From assembly GCF_000271405.2 (NCBI RefSeq), contig NC_018081.1:518501-582500 (forward strand): DNA of 64,000 bases, given 5' to 3'. The notes beneath the pieces are model-generated. The model was given only the letters and a program-made list of their open reading frames with translations. It did no database searches and was not told where the DNA came from. The position numbers and the translations under genes are program-made. Below, piece after piece: positions 1 through 8,133 of this stretch. The number at the start of each line of letters is the position of its first letter. Position 1 is the first letter of the stretch. This stretch comes from Enterococcus hirae ATCC 9790 (GTDB lineage: Bacteria > Bacillota > Bacilli > Lactobacillales > Enterococcaceae).

Positions 1-188
1 GTTTTATGAACGATTTCTTTTTCTTTTCCGTTTTTTACTTCTTTCTCAGTTTCTTCAGGAACAACTACACGAAAAATAAAGTCAGCCATTTTCATACTTT
101 GCGCACGTGATTCGATATTTGCTTTTACTTTGTTTTCATAACCAGAGTATGTATGTAGTACATACCAATTTTTTTCAAAAGATTCCAT
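1..188 (-). CDS. nusG: Transcription termination/antitermination protein NusG (N-terminal part)
   Basis: Partial gene running off the left edge; 62 codons are visible. The protein starts MESFEKNWYVLHTYSGYENKV, the typical NusG N-terminal (NGN) domain opening, in which the WYVLHTYSGYE stretch contacts RNA polymerase. A good ribosome site (GAGGAGCC) lies just upstream of the ATG at 188. It is the last gene of the rpmG-secE-nusG set, a conserved arrangement in Firmicutes. NusG is a processivity factor that also links transcription to translation and Rho. Identity is secure from the N-terminus and neighbours; the KOW domain lies outside the window. Confidence 0.95.
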   Translation of the reverse strand, partial: MESFEKNWYVLHTYSGYENKVKANIESRAQSMKMADFIFRVVVPEETEKEVKNGKEKEIVHK

Positions 189-287
189 TAAAGGCTCCTC
201 ATTTCGTTGTAAAATAAAAAAACCCCAGTTTCCCGAAGTTTTTCTTCACGTTGATTATAGCACGATATCCTTGCTTTTACTAGCGAC

Positions 288-458
288 TTATTTTAGTAAG
301 TAAGCAAATAAGCTTTGGATCGCTGTGTCCATTACGAAAAACATCACACCAAAGATAATTGATGTTTCAATGACAACTAGTGTGTCTTTGCGTAATTGTT
401 TGCCACTAGGCCAAGTCACTTGTTTCATTTCATCTTTTACACTTTTAATGAATTTCAT
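288..458 (-). CDS. secE: Preprotein translocase subunit SecE
   Basis: A 56-residue protein starting MKFIKSVKDEMKQVTWPS. The 'EMKQVTWPS' stretch is the conserved amphipathic SecE helix, and one hydrophobic membrane segment follows (about residues 27-52). Single-span SecE of this length is normal for Firmicutes. SecE clamps the two halves of SecY in the membrane translocon. The ribosome site (AGGAGGGC) lies in the 18 bases separating it from rpmG, and nusG follows about 100 bases downstream. Confidence 0.93.
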   Translation of the reverse strand: MKFIKSVKDEMKQVTWPSGKQLRKDTLVVIETSIIFGVMFFVMDTAIQSLFAYLLK

Positions 459-476
459 TGCGGGCCCTCCTGTCCT

Positions 477-629
477 CTATTTTGTTTCTTTATGTAATGT
501 GTATTGATTACAATATTTACAAAATTTATTGATTTCCAAACGTTCGCCACTTTTTCCTTCACTAACCGATTTGGTATAGTTTCTAGAACCACAAACGGAA
601 CAAGCTAATGCTGCTTTCTTCTTTGCCAT
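477..629 (-). CDS. rpmG: 50S ribosomal protein L33 (zinc-binding form)
   Basis: A 50-residue basic protein, [19 protein letters not shown] at the start, with two Cys pairs (C10-x2-C13 and C37-x2-C40), the zinc ribbon of the C+ type of L33. Such paralogues sit next to secE in many Firmicutes. It is the first gene of the rpmG-secE-nusG set; its ribosome site (GGTAGGAG) is 5' of the ATG at 629. C+ and C- L33 paralogues are exchanged under zinc limitation in Bacillus; whether that applies here cannot be told from this window. Confidence 0.93.
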   Translation of the reverse strand: MAKKKAALACSVCGSRNYTKSVSEGKSGERLEINKFCKYCNQYTLHKETK

Positions 630-658
630 CCGCTCCTACCTCCTCACTGAAAATCAAA

Positions 659-700
659 ATTATACTCATTTACAGTATCATGGAAAAGATTTTCTGTCAA
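659..700 (-). promoter_or_regulatory. Promoter region of rpmG-secE-nusG
   Basis: On the minus strand TTGACA (695-700) is followed after 17 bases by TACTGT (672-677, 3 of 6 to consensus), and 7 bases further by a perfect TATAAT (659-664). The -35 is exact, but the perfect -10 is spaced 30 bases from it, so two overlapping start points are possible. This is the only good promoter between rpmG and the divergent CBS gene. Confidence 0.45.
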
Positions 701-789
701 TTCGAGATTGAATAACCTATTGTTTTATAATTAATTATGATATGATTAATTTGAAATTAAGTAAAAATGAGATACATGGAGGTAACTTT

Positions 790-1431
790 ATGCTACTAAA
801 AACACTCGTATATAAGAAAAAAGATTTAACAACTGTCACAGAAACTAGTACCTTGGAAGAAGCCTTAGCGATTCTAGAATCCTCTGGTTATCGTTGTGTG
901 CCAATTTTAGATGCTTCAGGAAATATTTTCCGTGGAAATATTTACAAAATGCACATTTATCGTCACAAAGCGAATGGTGGAGATATGACTTTACCCGTCA
1001 CCCACCTCTTGAAAAATGCAACAAAATTCATTTATTTAGATACTTCATTCTTTAAAATATTTTTTACGATCAAAGAGTTGCCTTATATTGCTGTTCTTGA
1101 CAATGACAATCATTTCTACGGTATTTTGACCCACAGTACATTGCTAAACATGCTTTCACAATCTTGGAGCGTAGAACAAGGCAGCTATGTTTTAACGATT
1201 GCTTCTACTGGAAAACAAGGAGATTTAGCTACGATCGCTAAAATCATCGCAAAACATAGTAGTATCGCAAGTTGCATCACTTTAGATATTGAAAAAGAAG
1301 AATACATCCGTCGTACACTGATCACGTTACCTGCACATACAGATCAAAAAGTTTGCGACACGATCGTGAACCATCTTGAAAAGAAAAATTACAAAGTGAT
1401 CGAAATCGAAAATTTACAAAACCCTGAATAA
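790..1431 (+). CDS. cbpB: CBS-pair protein with C-terminal ACT-like domain (CbpB/DarB type)
   Basis: The start at 790 (MLLKTLVYKKKDL) is chosen because a strong ribosome site (GGAGGT) precedes it; an upstream in-frame ATG at 742 has none. The 213-residue protein has two CBS motifs (about residues 10-60 and 72-125) and a C-terminal ACT-like fold (about 128-210). CBS proteins of this shape in Firmicutes include the c-di-AMP binding proteins CbpB (Listeria) and DarB (Bacillus), which regulate the stringent response enzyme Rel and pyruvate carboxylase when unbound. The ligand here is inferred from family resemblance only. It is followed by a clear terminator. Confidence 0.7.
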   Translation: MLLKTLVYKKKDLTTVTETSTLEEALAILESSGYRCVPILDASGNIFRGNIYKMHIYRHKANGGDMTLPVTHLLKNATKFIYLDTSFFKIFFTIKELPYIAVLDNDNHFYGILTHSTLLNMLSQSWSVEQGSYVLTIASTGKQGDLATIAKIIAKHSSIASCITLDIEKEEYIRRTLITLPAHTDQKVCDTIVNHLEKKNYKVIEIENLQNPE

Positions 1432-1486
1432 ATGTGTAAAGGATCAGTCAACTTTACGACTTTACGATAGAAAAAAACATACTAAG

Positions 1487-1532
1487 ATTAGCGGATAGAA
1501 TCAATAACGGTTGGTTCAATCCGCTAATTTTT
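1487..1532 (+). terminator. Rho-independent terminator of the CBS gene
   Basis: A 10-base stem (ATTAGCGGAT with ATCCGCTAAT) is followed directly by a run of five T on the plus strand. Confidence 0.85.
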
Positions 1533-1542
1533 CAGAAATAAA

Positions 1543-1579
1543 AACAGTAGCTAAAGATGAATTTCTTTTAACTACTGTT
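1543..1579 (-). terminator. Terminator of queT
   Basis: Stem AACAGTAG/CTACTGTT with further imperfect pairing; read on the minus strand it ends in TTTTTAT. It lies just beyond the queT stop codon, between two convergent genes. Confidence 0.6.
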
Positions 1580-1641
1580 ATCCCTTTTTATAAATATATT
1601 TTAACTGATTAACAGGTTTTCCTATATCTACCTATTGATCG

Positions 1642-2145
1642 CTATACTCTTTTTTCAAAGTCTAGGGAACGATCCAAGTAATACATCAATGGTGCAGAAA
1701 TAGCCATAATGATGAACTCACTCAAAGCTAGCGTACCGTAAGTTGTCCAAAATGCTTGTCCACCAGTTGGTACCAACATGTACGCAATCAATCCCATACT
1801 AATTGTAAAGAAAAGCGTATTTAATGCTAATCTTATTTTGACATTCTTTACTTTATTTTGTAGCAAAGCAGTCAACCCCAATGAAATCAAGGTTTGTCCC
1901 CCACCATAGACCACATCTAATATACCAAAACCAAAAAATGCGTTATAGACAATGACGCCACCTAACACGCCCCAAAGTAATTTCCGGTTGAAGACTACTA
2001 AGTGATTCAAGCTTTCAGAAATACGAAATTGAATAGGTCCAGAAGAGACTGGTGCCACTAAAATCGTAAGTGCCAAATACAAAGCCATAATGATTCCATT
2101 TACTACAACGACCATCAATCGTTGGCGTTCCATCGTTTTTTGCAT
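1642..2145 (-). CDS. queT: Queuosine precursor transporter QueT
   Basis: A 167-residue membrane protein with five or six hydrophobic segments and the QueT (COG4708) signature 'SSGPIQFRISESLNHL' near residue 45. It is the S component of an ECF-type importer for queuosine precursors; the energising module is not in the window. The start at 2145 (MQKTMERQRL) is chosen because a preQ1 riboswitch occupies the 5' leader and overlaps the first 23 codons of a longer reading frame beginning at 2214. A GAGG ribosome site lies 8 bases before this ATG. Confidence 0.88.
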   Translation of the reverse strand: MQKTMERQRLMVVVVNGIIMALYLALTILVAPVSSGPIQFRISESLNHLVVFNRKLLWGVLGGVIVYNAFFGFGILDVVYGGGQTLISLGLTALLQNKVKNVKIRLALNTLFFTISMGLIAYMLVPTGGQAFWTTYGTLALSEFIIMAISAPLMYYLDRSLDFEKRV

Positions 2146-2163
2146 AAAATATTCCTCATTTCT

Positions 2164-2202
2164 CCTAGTTTTTTTAATGCGGGATGGTTGATGAACCGCA
2201 GC
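2164..2202 (-). promoter_or_regulatory. PreQ1-I riboswitch controlling queT
   Basis: On the minus strand the leader has TGCGG, then TTC and a short C-containing loop, then CCCGCA closing a 5-base stem, then an A-rich tail ending AAAAAAACTAGG. This is the arrangement of the class I preQ1 aptamer: P1 hairpin, A-rich tail, and a tail segment forming a pseudoknot with the loop. The CTAGG element overlaps a Shine-Dalgarno-like AGGAG and no terminator lies between it and the gene, so control is probably at translation initiation. This agrees with queT transporting queuosine precursors. Confidence 0.85.
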
Positions 2203-2220
2203 TGTCATAAGCAAGGATTC

Positions 2221-2249
2221 ATTATAGCAGATATCCCCGCGATTTGAAA
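2221..2249 (-). promoter_or_regulatory. queT promoter
   Basis: Perfect TATAAT (2221-2226) with TTTCAA (2244-2249) 17 bases upstream on the minus strand. Predicted transcription start is near 2214, about 12 bases before the riboswitch. Confidence 0.6.
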
Positions 2250-2370
2250 CTGCTCCTACAAAAAACGTTCTCTAAATATAAGTCTTTTGCTTCCATGCTA
2301 TTTATTCAAATCAGGGTGAACTTTACCTCTTATTTATGCACGGTGCTTTTTCAAAATTCCTCTTCTCTGC

Positions 2371-2376
2371 TATAAT
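2371..2376 (+). promoter_or_regulatory. -10 element for the lipid kinase gene
   Basis: A perfect TATAAT on the plus strand with T-rich, imperfect -35 sequence (TTTCAA-like) 16 bases upstream. It implies a leader of about 190 bases before the lipid kinase start codon, which holds two stem-loops. Confidence 0.45.
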
Positions 2377-2396
2377 AGCCAAGGATAAAAAATAAT

Positions 2397-2483
2397 GTTT
2401 GTTTTCTTAGTTTCGCTAAGACACAAACCATGTAAAATTAACGATAGAAGTTTCAGTTGCTTGTTCACTAAATGACTAAGCAA
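2397..2483 (+). promoter_or_regulatory. Two stem-loops in the lipid kinase leader
   Basis: First hairpin at 2397-2428 (arms GTTTGT..TCTTAG and CTAAGA.ACAAAC), second at 2457-2483 (arms TTGCTT and AAGCAA with inner pairing). Neither is followed by a T run, so they do not look like terminators. Their role is unknown and no known riboswitch motif was recognised. Confidence 0.4.
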
Positions 2484-2571
2484 AAAATAGTTTGATCATT
2501 TTTTCTATTTTAATGAATGAGTGGAATGAGTGAGATTTACTCATCTTCTGAATCAGATGCAGGAGGTAAAA

Positions 2572-3549
2572 ATGAATTTCCATTATTACTTATTGATCAA
2601 TCCAGCTGCTGGAAGTGGTGCTGGTAAAAAAGTAGCAGAAAAAATGATTCCGCTATTTGCCGAAAAAAAGCTTCACTATTCGATCCAATACAGTGAGTAT
2701 CCAGGGCATGATGCTAAAATTGCCGAAGAGTTAGCGAAAGAAACATTAGTTGAATGGACAGACGAACCACAAGAAAGCGAGTCTGAATTTCCCCTACTCG
2801 TGATCATCGGTGGTGATGGTACACTGCATCAAGTGTTAAATACCTTTTATCAACTAGATGTGGCATTTCCAGTAGCCTATATTCCCGCAGGCTCTGGCAA
2901 TGATTTCGCTCGAGGGATTGGGTTACCTAGAAATGCCGAGAAAGCATTAGAAAATATCCTAAAGACGAACAAACCTCAAGAAATCAACCTCTTAACTTAC
3001 GAGGAAAAAGTGAGTGACAAACAAGGTGTAGTAGTAAACAATTTTGGTATTGGCTTAGATGCGACAATCGTTCATGCTACAAACCACTCTACTTCAAAAA
3101 CAAAATTAAATAAATATAATTTAGGTTCTTTTGCTTACCTATTTTCTATCCTACGTGTCTTTTTTTGGCAAAAAGGGTTTCCAATCTTAGTGGACATTGG
3201 CGGAAAACAAATCAGTTTTGACAAAGCCTTTTTATGTACTGCAACGAACCATCCTTATTTTGGCGGCGGTGTAGCGATTGCGCCGACAGCAGAAATTGCC
3301 AAACCAACGATCGATCTAGTTGTTGTTGAACGAGTGAATTTATTCAAAATCTTGGGAATCATCTTCTTATTACTACAGAAAAAGCAAATGAAATCAAAAA
3401 ATTTCCATCATTTTACTACTAGCAGATTGCGCATACTATCAACTGTTCCTCAGTATGGTCAAGAAGATGGTGAAGATAGCCAAAAACAACCTTTTGATTT
3501 GCAATTAGCTACCAAAAAGCAACTGTTTTGGTGTAACGTGTCACATTGA
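2572..3549 (+). CDS. Diacylglycerol kinase family lipid kinase (YegS/BmrU/DgkB type)
   Basis: The start at 2572 follows a perfect AGGAGG; the frame is open 14 codons further upstream but lacks a ribosome site. The 325-residue protein carries the family motifs in order: INPAAGSGAGKK (9-20), the nucleotide-binding GGDGT (80-84) and PAGSGNDFARGIGLP soon after. This superfamily phosphorylates lipids such as diacylglycerol at the inner membrane face; Bacillus DgkB recycles diacylglycerol released by teichoic acid synthesis. The true substrate cannot be read from sequence. A strong terminator follows. Confidence 0.85.
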   Translation: MNFHYYLLINPAAGSGAGKKVAEKMIPLFAEKKLHYSIQYSEYPGHDAKIAEELAKETLVEWTDEPQESESEFPLLVIIGGDGTLHQVLNTFYQLDVAFPVAYIPAGSGNDFARGIGLPRNAEKALENILKTNKPQEINLLTYEEKVSDKQGVVVNNFGIGLDATIVHATNHSTSKTKLNKYNLGSFAYLFSILRVFFWQKGFPILVDIGGKQISFDKAFLCTATNHPYFGGGVAIAPTAEIAKPTIDLVVVERVNLFKILGIIFLLLQKKQMKSKNFHHFTTSRLRILSTVPQYGQEDGEDSQKQPFDLQLATKKQLFWCNVSH

Positions 3550-3975
3550 TTTTGCCTATTTTATATACATTTTCTTCCATGGGGAAGATAACCCCATAAA
3601 AAGAGCTGTAGATATTAAAAAGACCGCAAAAGTCAGACTTGTTGGGCTAACTTTTGCGGTCTTTATCTATCTCTTGGCTCTTAAAAAATAAGTAACATTC
3701 TCATTAGGAGCGATTCAAGTGAGCCTGAGCCAAAACTTGCCTCAGGCTCTTCTGCCTATCTCTAAAAACGGATAAACGGTGTTCAAACATCAGCTCCTTG
3801 AAATAAGCCTGAATTTTTCAAAACATGAGAAGCTGTTTCAAAAAATTCTTTCTTATTGTCATCAGAGCTACCCGATGTTTTCACGACCTCTTGCTAAACG
3901 GCGTTCAAGAAGCAACTCCTCAACAATAAGCGATGATTTTCTAAAATATGAGGAGCTATTTAAAAAAATCCTCTC
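3550..3975. other. Intergenic region between lipid kinase gene and recD2
   Basis: Convergent intergenic stretch of 426 bases without a convincing gene. It holds the terminator at 3619-3667, a perfect inverted repeat AGCCTGAG/CTCAGGCT (3722-3748), and then the alternating repeat units described at 3774-3980. Confidence 0.6.
3619..3667. terminator. Strong bidirectional terminator
   Basis: Perfect 15-base stem (AAAGACCGCAAAAGT paired with ACTTTTGCGGTCTTT) flanked by A and T on both sides. It ends the lipid kinase transcript. Confidence 0.85.
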
Positions 3976-3980
3976 TTATT
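3774..3980. repeat. Alternating intergenic repeat, B-A-B arrangement
   Basis: Two diverged copies of an 84-base unit (3774-3857 and 3896-3980), both starting AAACGG.GTTCAA and ending TCTTATT, flank a 38-base unit (3858-3895) of the form CAGAGC...GACCTCTTG. The second copy covers the recD2 stop codon (3976-3978). The same two unit types recur at 7382-7532 behind trmL. No such named repeat is recognised; the description is from direct comparison within the window. Confidence 0.65.
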
Positions 3981-6591
3981 CGGAGCTAAACGCTTCTTTC
4001 ACAGCCTCTTGCTCCATCCCAATCATTGGATCAATCCACTGTTTTTCAATCGCTTCGGTTGTTAAAATATATGTTTTTGGCAGTTGCTCTGTTGGTGCTT
4101 CTTCCATCACTTTTGATTCGACAGCCGTTTCGGTTGTGTCTTGTTCTACTGATAAAGTAAAGAGATCATCGCCAACATTTCCCTCCGTTGAATCTACGAC
4201 ATTTTCTTGAGTGGCTTGTTGACTTGTCTCTGTTTTTACGGAATGAGCAGTTTCTCCCGCCTTGGTATAATTTCCTTCTTCAAAAGGATCATTACCTACA
4301 AGGGAATCTTCATAAGCGACAAGCTTCGTCCGTGTAACAAGACTCATACTGTCATTTTCTTCGATCCGCTTCTTCAATGTCGTCATTCGACTAGCCGATT
4401 CATTCGCAACGCAGGTAACGTAAGCTTGTTCTTCCCCTAGTAGAATCAATAGTTCTTTACTTCTTGTGACAGCCGTGTAGAGAAGATTCCGTTGCAACAT
4501 CCGTTGGTACTGATGAACCATCGGTAAAATGACCATCTTAAATTCGCTTCCTTGAGATTTATGGATCGAACAACAATAAGAAAGGGTGATTTTATTCCAT
4601 TCATTGCGTTTGTAAGTCACTTCATTCGCATCAAATTGAATCACTAATTCATCCACTTTATCTTCTGAATCTTTCGCTAACACGATCCCCGTGATCTCAC
4701 CCATATCACCATTAAACACATTGAGTTCAGGTGTGTTCACTAATTGTAATACTTTATCACCGATTCGATAAACAGTCTCATTCCAGTGGACTTCTTTCCG
4801 CCCTGCACCTCCAGGGTTAAAAATCGACTGCATCATTTTGTTTAACGCATCGATTCCAGCTGGACCACGGTACATTGGCGCCAAGACTTGGATATCTTGT
4901 GCAGTGAAGCCTTTATTTTTGGCTTTTTCAACAATCTTTGCGATTAAAGGTTCGATACTGTAGGCATCGCTTCGAAAGAAAGAACGATCTTTTTGATTTT
5001 GCAAAAAATCACTTGGTAAATGACCTTCTTTGATTTCATGAGCAAGGGGGATAATACTTGATCCGTCTCCCTGCCGATAAATTTGATTCAATTCCACTTT
5101 CGGGATTTGGTCAATTCCTAATAAATCATGCAAGACTTGTCCCGGTCCGACAGATGGTAATTGATCTTTATCTCCTACTAAAATCACTTGCATGTTGGTA
5201 GGGATGGCTTTAAATAGCGTATTAGCTAGCCATGTATCGACCATCGACATTTCATCGATGATCAACAACCCACCTTCTAATTCTTTCGTACTTACTGAAG
5301 GAGATTTTTCTCGACCATTCAAACCTAGTAGTCGATGGATCGTACTGGCAGGTAATCCTGTCGTCTCGTTCATCCGTTTGGCTGCTCGACCAGTTGGTGC
5401 AGCCAGTAGAATCGGAAAAATTTCTTGGGTATATTTGTTTGGATCTAATTCTAAGCCATTTAATTCTGCAAACAAGTTGACGATCCCATTGATAACTGTT
5501 GTTTTCCCTGTGCCGGGACCCCCAGTTAAAATAAATAAAGGTGACCGGATTGCTTCCGAAATTGCTTTTTCTTGCGATTCTCCATATTGGATACCAAATA
5601 TTTTTTCAATTCGCCGAATGTTTTTCTGCACTTCTTTTTCGTCATAGTTGATTTCTTTTTTCCGACTAAGTAACCGTTGGATCGAGTTACCGATCCCCCA
5701 TTCTGAGAAATACAGACTATTTTCATAGAGATTGGTTTCTTCTTGTTGGATCTTACCTTCTTCCACAAGTTGAATAATGACCGTCGCCACTTGATCAGGT
5801 TGGATCTCGATTGGTCGACTGGTTTCCAAAATTTTGATTGTTTGATGAAGAAGCGTTTCAGCTGGTACATATGTATCGCCAGTTTGAACAGCATGTTGAA
5901 AAATCTGATGTAAAACTGCAGCTCGAATCCGTCTTGGTGAATCAGCCGCGATCCCTAATTGTTCTGCAAGATTATCTGCTCTTTTAAAGCCGATCCCTTC
6001 CACATCTTCGACTAACTGATAGGGATTTTCCTGGATGATATCTAAAGCTTCATTTTTATATGTTTGATAGATACTAAAAGCTAACTGACTACCAAAGCCA
6101 TAACGATTCAAGCCCATGATCACTTGATCCATCCCATGGTTCAAACGAATCGTCTCAACGATCATATCTCTTTTGGCCTGATTCAAGCCTGCGATTTGTT
6201 CTAATACGGACGGCTCTTCGATGATTTTTTCAATCGCTTCTTCACCTAGTTGCTCCACGATCTTCTCAGCTGTTTTCTTGCCAATCCCAGGAAATTTTTC
6301 ACTGGATAGATAACCCACGATCCCGTTGACTGTTGTTGGTTTCTCCTGCTCATAGCGTTCAACCTTTAACTGTCGCCCATATTTAGGATGATCGACTAAT
6401 TCGCCGTAAAAACGATAAAGCTCATTTTCTTGGATCTCACCAAAGCTTCCAGTGACCACAATTTCTTTTTCACGATAGTCAGCTGTTGTTTCAGTGAGCC
6501 GAACCAACAGTACTTTATAAAAATTACTTGGATTTTGAAAAAAGATTGCGGCAACTGTACCAACAAAATAAGGCATTTCTTCTGGCTGCAT
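3976..6591 (-). CDS. recD2: ATP-dependent RecD2-type DNA helicase
   Basis: An 871-residue SF1 helicase. The N-terminal third carries helix-hairpin-helix segments (FPGIGKKTAEKI and VEGIGFKRADNLAEQ), as in RecD2 proteins that act without RecBC. Walker A (GGPGTGKTT) is near residue 357 and Walker B (IIDEMSMVD) near 445. The C-terminal helicase part ends in the IHKSQGSEF and LYTAVTRSK motifs. The last ~125 residues are acidic and low complexity, longer than in many homologues. A strong GGAGG site precedes the ATG at 6591. It lies 19 bases after the histidine phosphatase gene, probably in one transcript. RecD2 is tied to DNA repair and fork maintenance in Bacillus and Deinococcus. Confidence 0.95.
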   Translation of the reverse strand: MQPEEMPYFVGTVAAIFFQNPSNFYKVLLVRLTETTADYREKEIVVTGSFGEIQENELYRFYGELVDHPKYGRQLKVERYEQEKPTTVNGIVGYLSSEKFPGIGKKTAEKIVEQLGEEAIEKIIEEPSVLEQIAGLNQAKRDMIVETIRLNHGMDQVIMGLNRYGFGSQLAFSIYQTYKNEALDIIQENPYQLVEDVEGIGFKRADNLAEQLGIAADSPRRIRAAVLHQIFQHAVQTGDTYVPAETLLHQTIKILETSRPIEIQPDQVATVIIQLVEEGKIQQEETNLYENSLYFSEWGIGNSIQRLLSRKKEINYDEKEVQKNIRRIEKIFGIQYGESQEKAISEAIRSPLFILTGGPGTGKTTVINGIVNLFAELNGLELDPNKYTQEIFPILLAAPTGRAAKRMNETTGLPASTIHRLLGLNGREKSPSVSTKELEGGLLIIDEMSMVDTWLANTLFKAIPTNMQVILVGDKDQLPSVGPGQVLHDLLGIDQIPKVELNQIYRQGDGSSIIPLAHEIKEGHLPSDFLQNQKDRSFFRSDAYSIEPLIAKIVEKAKNKGFTAQDIQVLAPMYRGPAGIDALNKMMQSIFNPGGAGRKEVHWNETVYRIGDKVLQLVNTPELNVFNGDMGEITGIVLAKDSEDKVDELVIQFDANEVTYKRNEWNKITLSYCCSIHKSQGSEFKMVILPMVHQYQRMLQRNLLYTAVTRSKELLILLGEEQAYVTCVANESASRMTTLKKRIEENDSMSLVTRTKLVAYEDSLVGNDPFEEGNYTKAGETAHSVKTETSQQATQENVVDSTEGNVGDDLFTLSVEQDTTETAVESKVMEEAPTEQLPKTYILTTEAIEKQWIDPMIGMEQEAVKEAFSSE

Positions 6592-6610
6592 CTTGCCGCC
6601 TCCTTTCCAA

Positions 6611-7267
6611 TTAGAGTAATGGTTCTGGTTTTGTCTCTTTTCCTAAAAAGTCAATTTCGTTCCAAACTTTTAATTCATAAGGCAACAAATTGTTGGGTTC
6701 TCCTGTTTCTAAAATCGTCAAACTACTATTATATAAGCCACCCATTTCTCTTAGTTGACTCAGTTTTTTTCCTGTCAACCATTGGATCGCCGCAGTTAAT
6801 GATGCCCCATGCCCAACAAACAAGATCGGTCCATCATGTAAAGCAACGGCATCAGCCACAACTGTTTCAATACGAGTAATGGCACATTCGATCGCTTCTC
6901 CTTTAAAAGGTGTCGGATCATAACGATCTAAGTGGTTACGTAGATTGGGAAGGTTTTCCGGATATCGTTCGTACATTTCATCAATTGATTGACCTTCTAA
7001 TTCTCCTAAACCCAATTCTCTTAATTTATCAGTATAAATAATTTCGACTGGATGCGCTAATTCCTGATTGATCCCTTCGGCTGTGTCACGGGCACGCTTA
7101 GCGGTACTTGAATAGATTGCTTTAAATGGTACATACTTCACTTTTTTACCAAATGCTTTGATTTCCTCATAGCTTTCAGGTAAAAGTGGTGAGTCGCCTT
7201 GGCTTCCTTGAAAACGGCGTTCGAGATTCCATTGTGTTTTTCCATGTCGGGTAAAATATAATTCCAT
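6611..7267 (-). CDS. Histidine phosphatase family protein (phosphoglycerate mutase-like)
   Basis: A 218-residue protein with the catalytic RHG motif at residues 7-9 (YFTRHGKTQWN), the acidic residue region near 'LGLGELEG', and the second catalytic His in FVGHGASL near residue 151. This fold covers broad-specificity phosphatases as well as cofactor-dependent mutases; the short length and lack of mutase insertions favour a phosphatase. The substrate is unknown. The ATG at 7267 follows AAGGAG. It is upstream of recD2 in the same orientation with a 19-base gap. Confidence 0.88.
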   Translation of the reverse strand: MELYFTRHGKTQWNLERRFQGSQGDSPLLPESYEEIKAFGKKVKYVPFKAIYSSTAKRARDTAEGINQELAHPVEIIYTDKLRELGLGELEGQSIDEMYERYPENLPNLRNHLDRYDPTPFKGEAIECAITRIETVVADAVALHDGPILFVGHGASLTAAIQWLTGKKLSQLREMGGLYNSSLTILETGEPNNLLPYELKVWNEIDFLGKETKPEPLL

Positions 7268-7381
7268 TTATATCGGACTCCTTATAGGCTCATTTAGACA
7301 AAGATGATGCTACTATTTTATAAAATTTGTTCCTTAAAAACAAAGAACTCCTTCAATAAAAAGTCCTTGTGATTATTCGTA

Positions 7382-7532
7382 TTGAATCAGAGCACTTGGA
7401 AAATGACCTCTTGATAAACGGTATTTTCCAAGTTGATTCTGTGCATTAAGTCTAAACCAAGTAAAACATGAAAAGCTGTTTTTCTTTGTTTCTCCTTAAT
7501 GCTTGAATCAGAGCACTTGAAAAATGACCTCT
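7382..7532. repeat. Alternating intergenic repeat, A-B-A arrangement
   Basis: The 30-base A sequence, beginning TTGAATCAGAGCACTTG and ending ATGACCTCT, occurs at 7382-7411 and again at 7503-7532 with one mismatch. Between them (7416-7501) lies a B unit starting AAACGGT and containing AAAACATGAAAAGCTGTTT, matching the units behind recD2. Within the first A-B junction ACTTGGAAAAT and ATTTTCCAAGT form an 11-base inverted repeat. The last A copy runs into the trmL stop codon (7531-7533). Confidence 0.7.
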
Positions 7533-8034
7533 AGTCTAGTTTATCATTTTCATAATGGTGCGTTAACTCTAAATTAGGAAATCCTTGTTGGCGCAATGCT
7601 TCATAGACGATCATTGCAGCCGTATTTGAGAGATTCAATGAACGGACATGTTCGTCATTCATTGGGATTCTTAAACATTTTTCTTCATTTTCACGCATAA
7701 ATTCTTCAGGTAATCCTGTTGTTTCCTTGCCGAATAAAAAGAAATGGTCTTCTCCATCAGCAAAATTTTCGTCACTATATACTTTATGGGCAAACTTCGA
7801 TACCAAATGAAGTTTACGTTCCCCTAAATAAGCCATAAAAGCATCTAAATTTTGATGATAGGTAATATTGACATCGTTCCAATAATCCAATCCTGCACGT
7901 TTTAGATGTTTATCATCTGTTGAAAATCCTAACGGTTCAATCAAGTGCAAGGGCGTGTTGGTTGCTGCACAAGTTCGGGCAATGTTTCCAGTATTTGCTG
8001 GAATCAATGGTTCAAATAAAACGATATGGTTCAT
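7531..8034 (-). CDS. trmL: tRNA (cytidine/uridine-34-2'-O)-methyltransferase TrmL
   Basis: A 167-residue SPOUT methyltransferase from the chosen start MNHIVLFEP at 8034, which has AGAGGAT upstream; a longer frame from 8052 lacks a ribosome site. Family motifs are NTGNIARTC near the N-terminus, [13 protein letters not shown] in the middle, and the C-terminal knot motif [16 protein letters not shown]. TrmL methylates the wobble ribose of certain leucine tRNAs. Its stop codon lies inside a dispersed repeat unit. Confidence 0.9.
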   Translation of the reverse strand: MNHIVLFEPLIPANTGNIARTCAATNTPLHLIEPLGFSTDDKHLKRAGLDYWNDVNITYHQNLDAFMAYLGERKLHLVSKFAHKVYSDENFADGEDHFFLFGKETTGLPEEFMRENEEKCLRIPMNDEHVRSLNLSNTAAMIVYEALRQQGFPNLELTHHYENDKLD

Positions 8035-8086
8035 TAAGATCCATCCTCTCATCTATATGTTAACTAACTAGTAGTGATTTTGGCAT

Positions 8087-8133
8087 AAAAAAAACGTATC
8101 AACTCGGTGTCAGTCACTGCGAGTCGTTACGTT
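8087..8133 (-). terminator. Terminator downstream of rlmA
   Basis: On the minus strand AACGTA..ACTCG pairs with CGAGT..TACGTT and is followed by eight T. Two further hairpins lie between it and the rlmA stop codon (GTTAGTGA/TCACTAAC and TTTTATCAG/CTGATAAAA). Confidence 0.7.

Noticed and set aside
742..789. Longer N-terminus for the CBS/ACT protein
   Set aside because: No ribosome site before 742, whereas GGAGGT lies just before the ATG at 790.
2146..2214. Extra 23 codons of queT
   Set aside because: They coincide with the preQ1 riboswitch and begin at the predicted transcription start.
3779..4210. 143-residue plus-strand frame near the recD2 end
   Set aside because: It lies antisense to the recD2 3' end and over repeat units, with no ribosome site or recognisable family.
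5526..5894. 122-residue frame inside recD2
   Set aside because: Shifted frame within the helicase gene; Lys-rich by reading poly-A codons, with no family resemblance.
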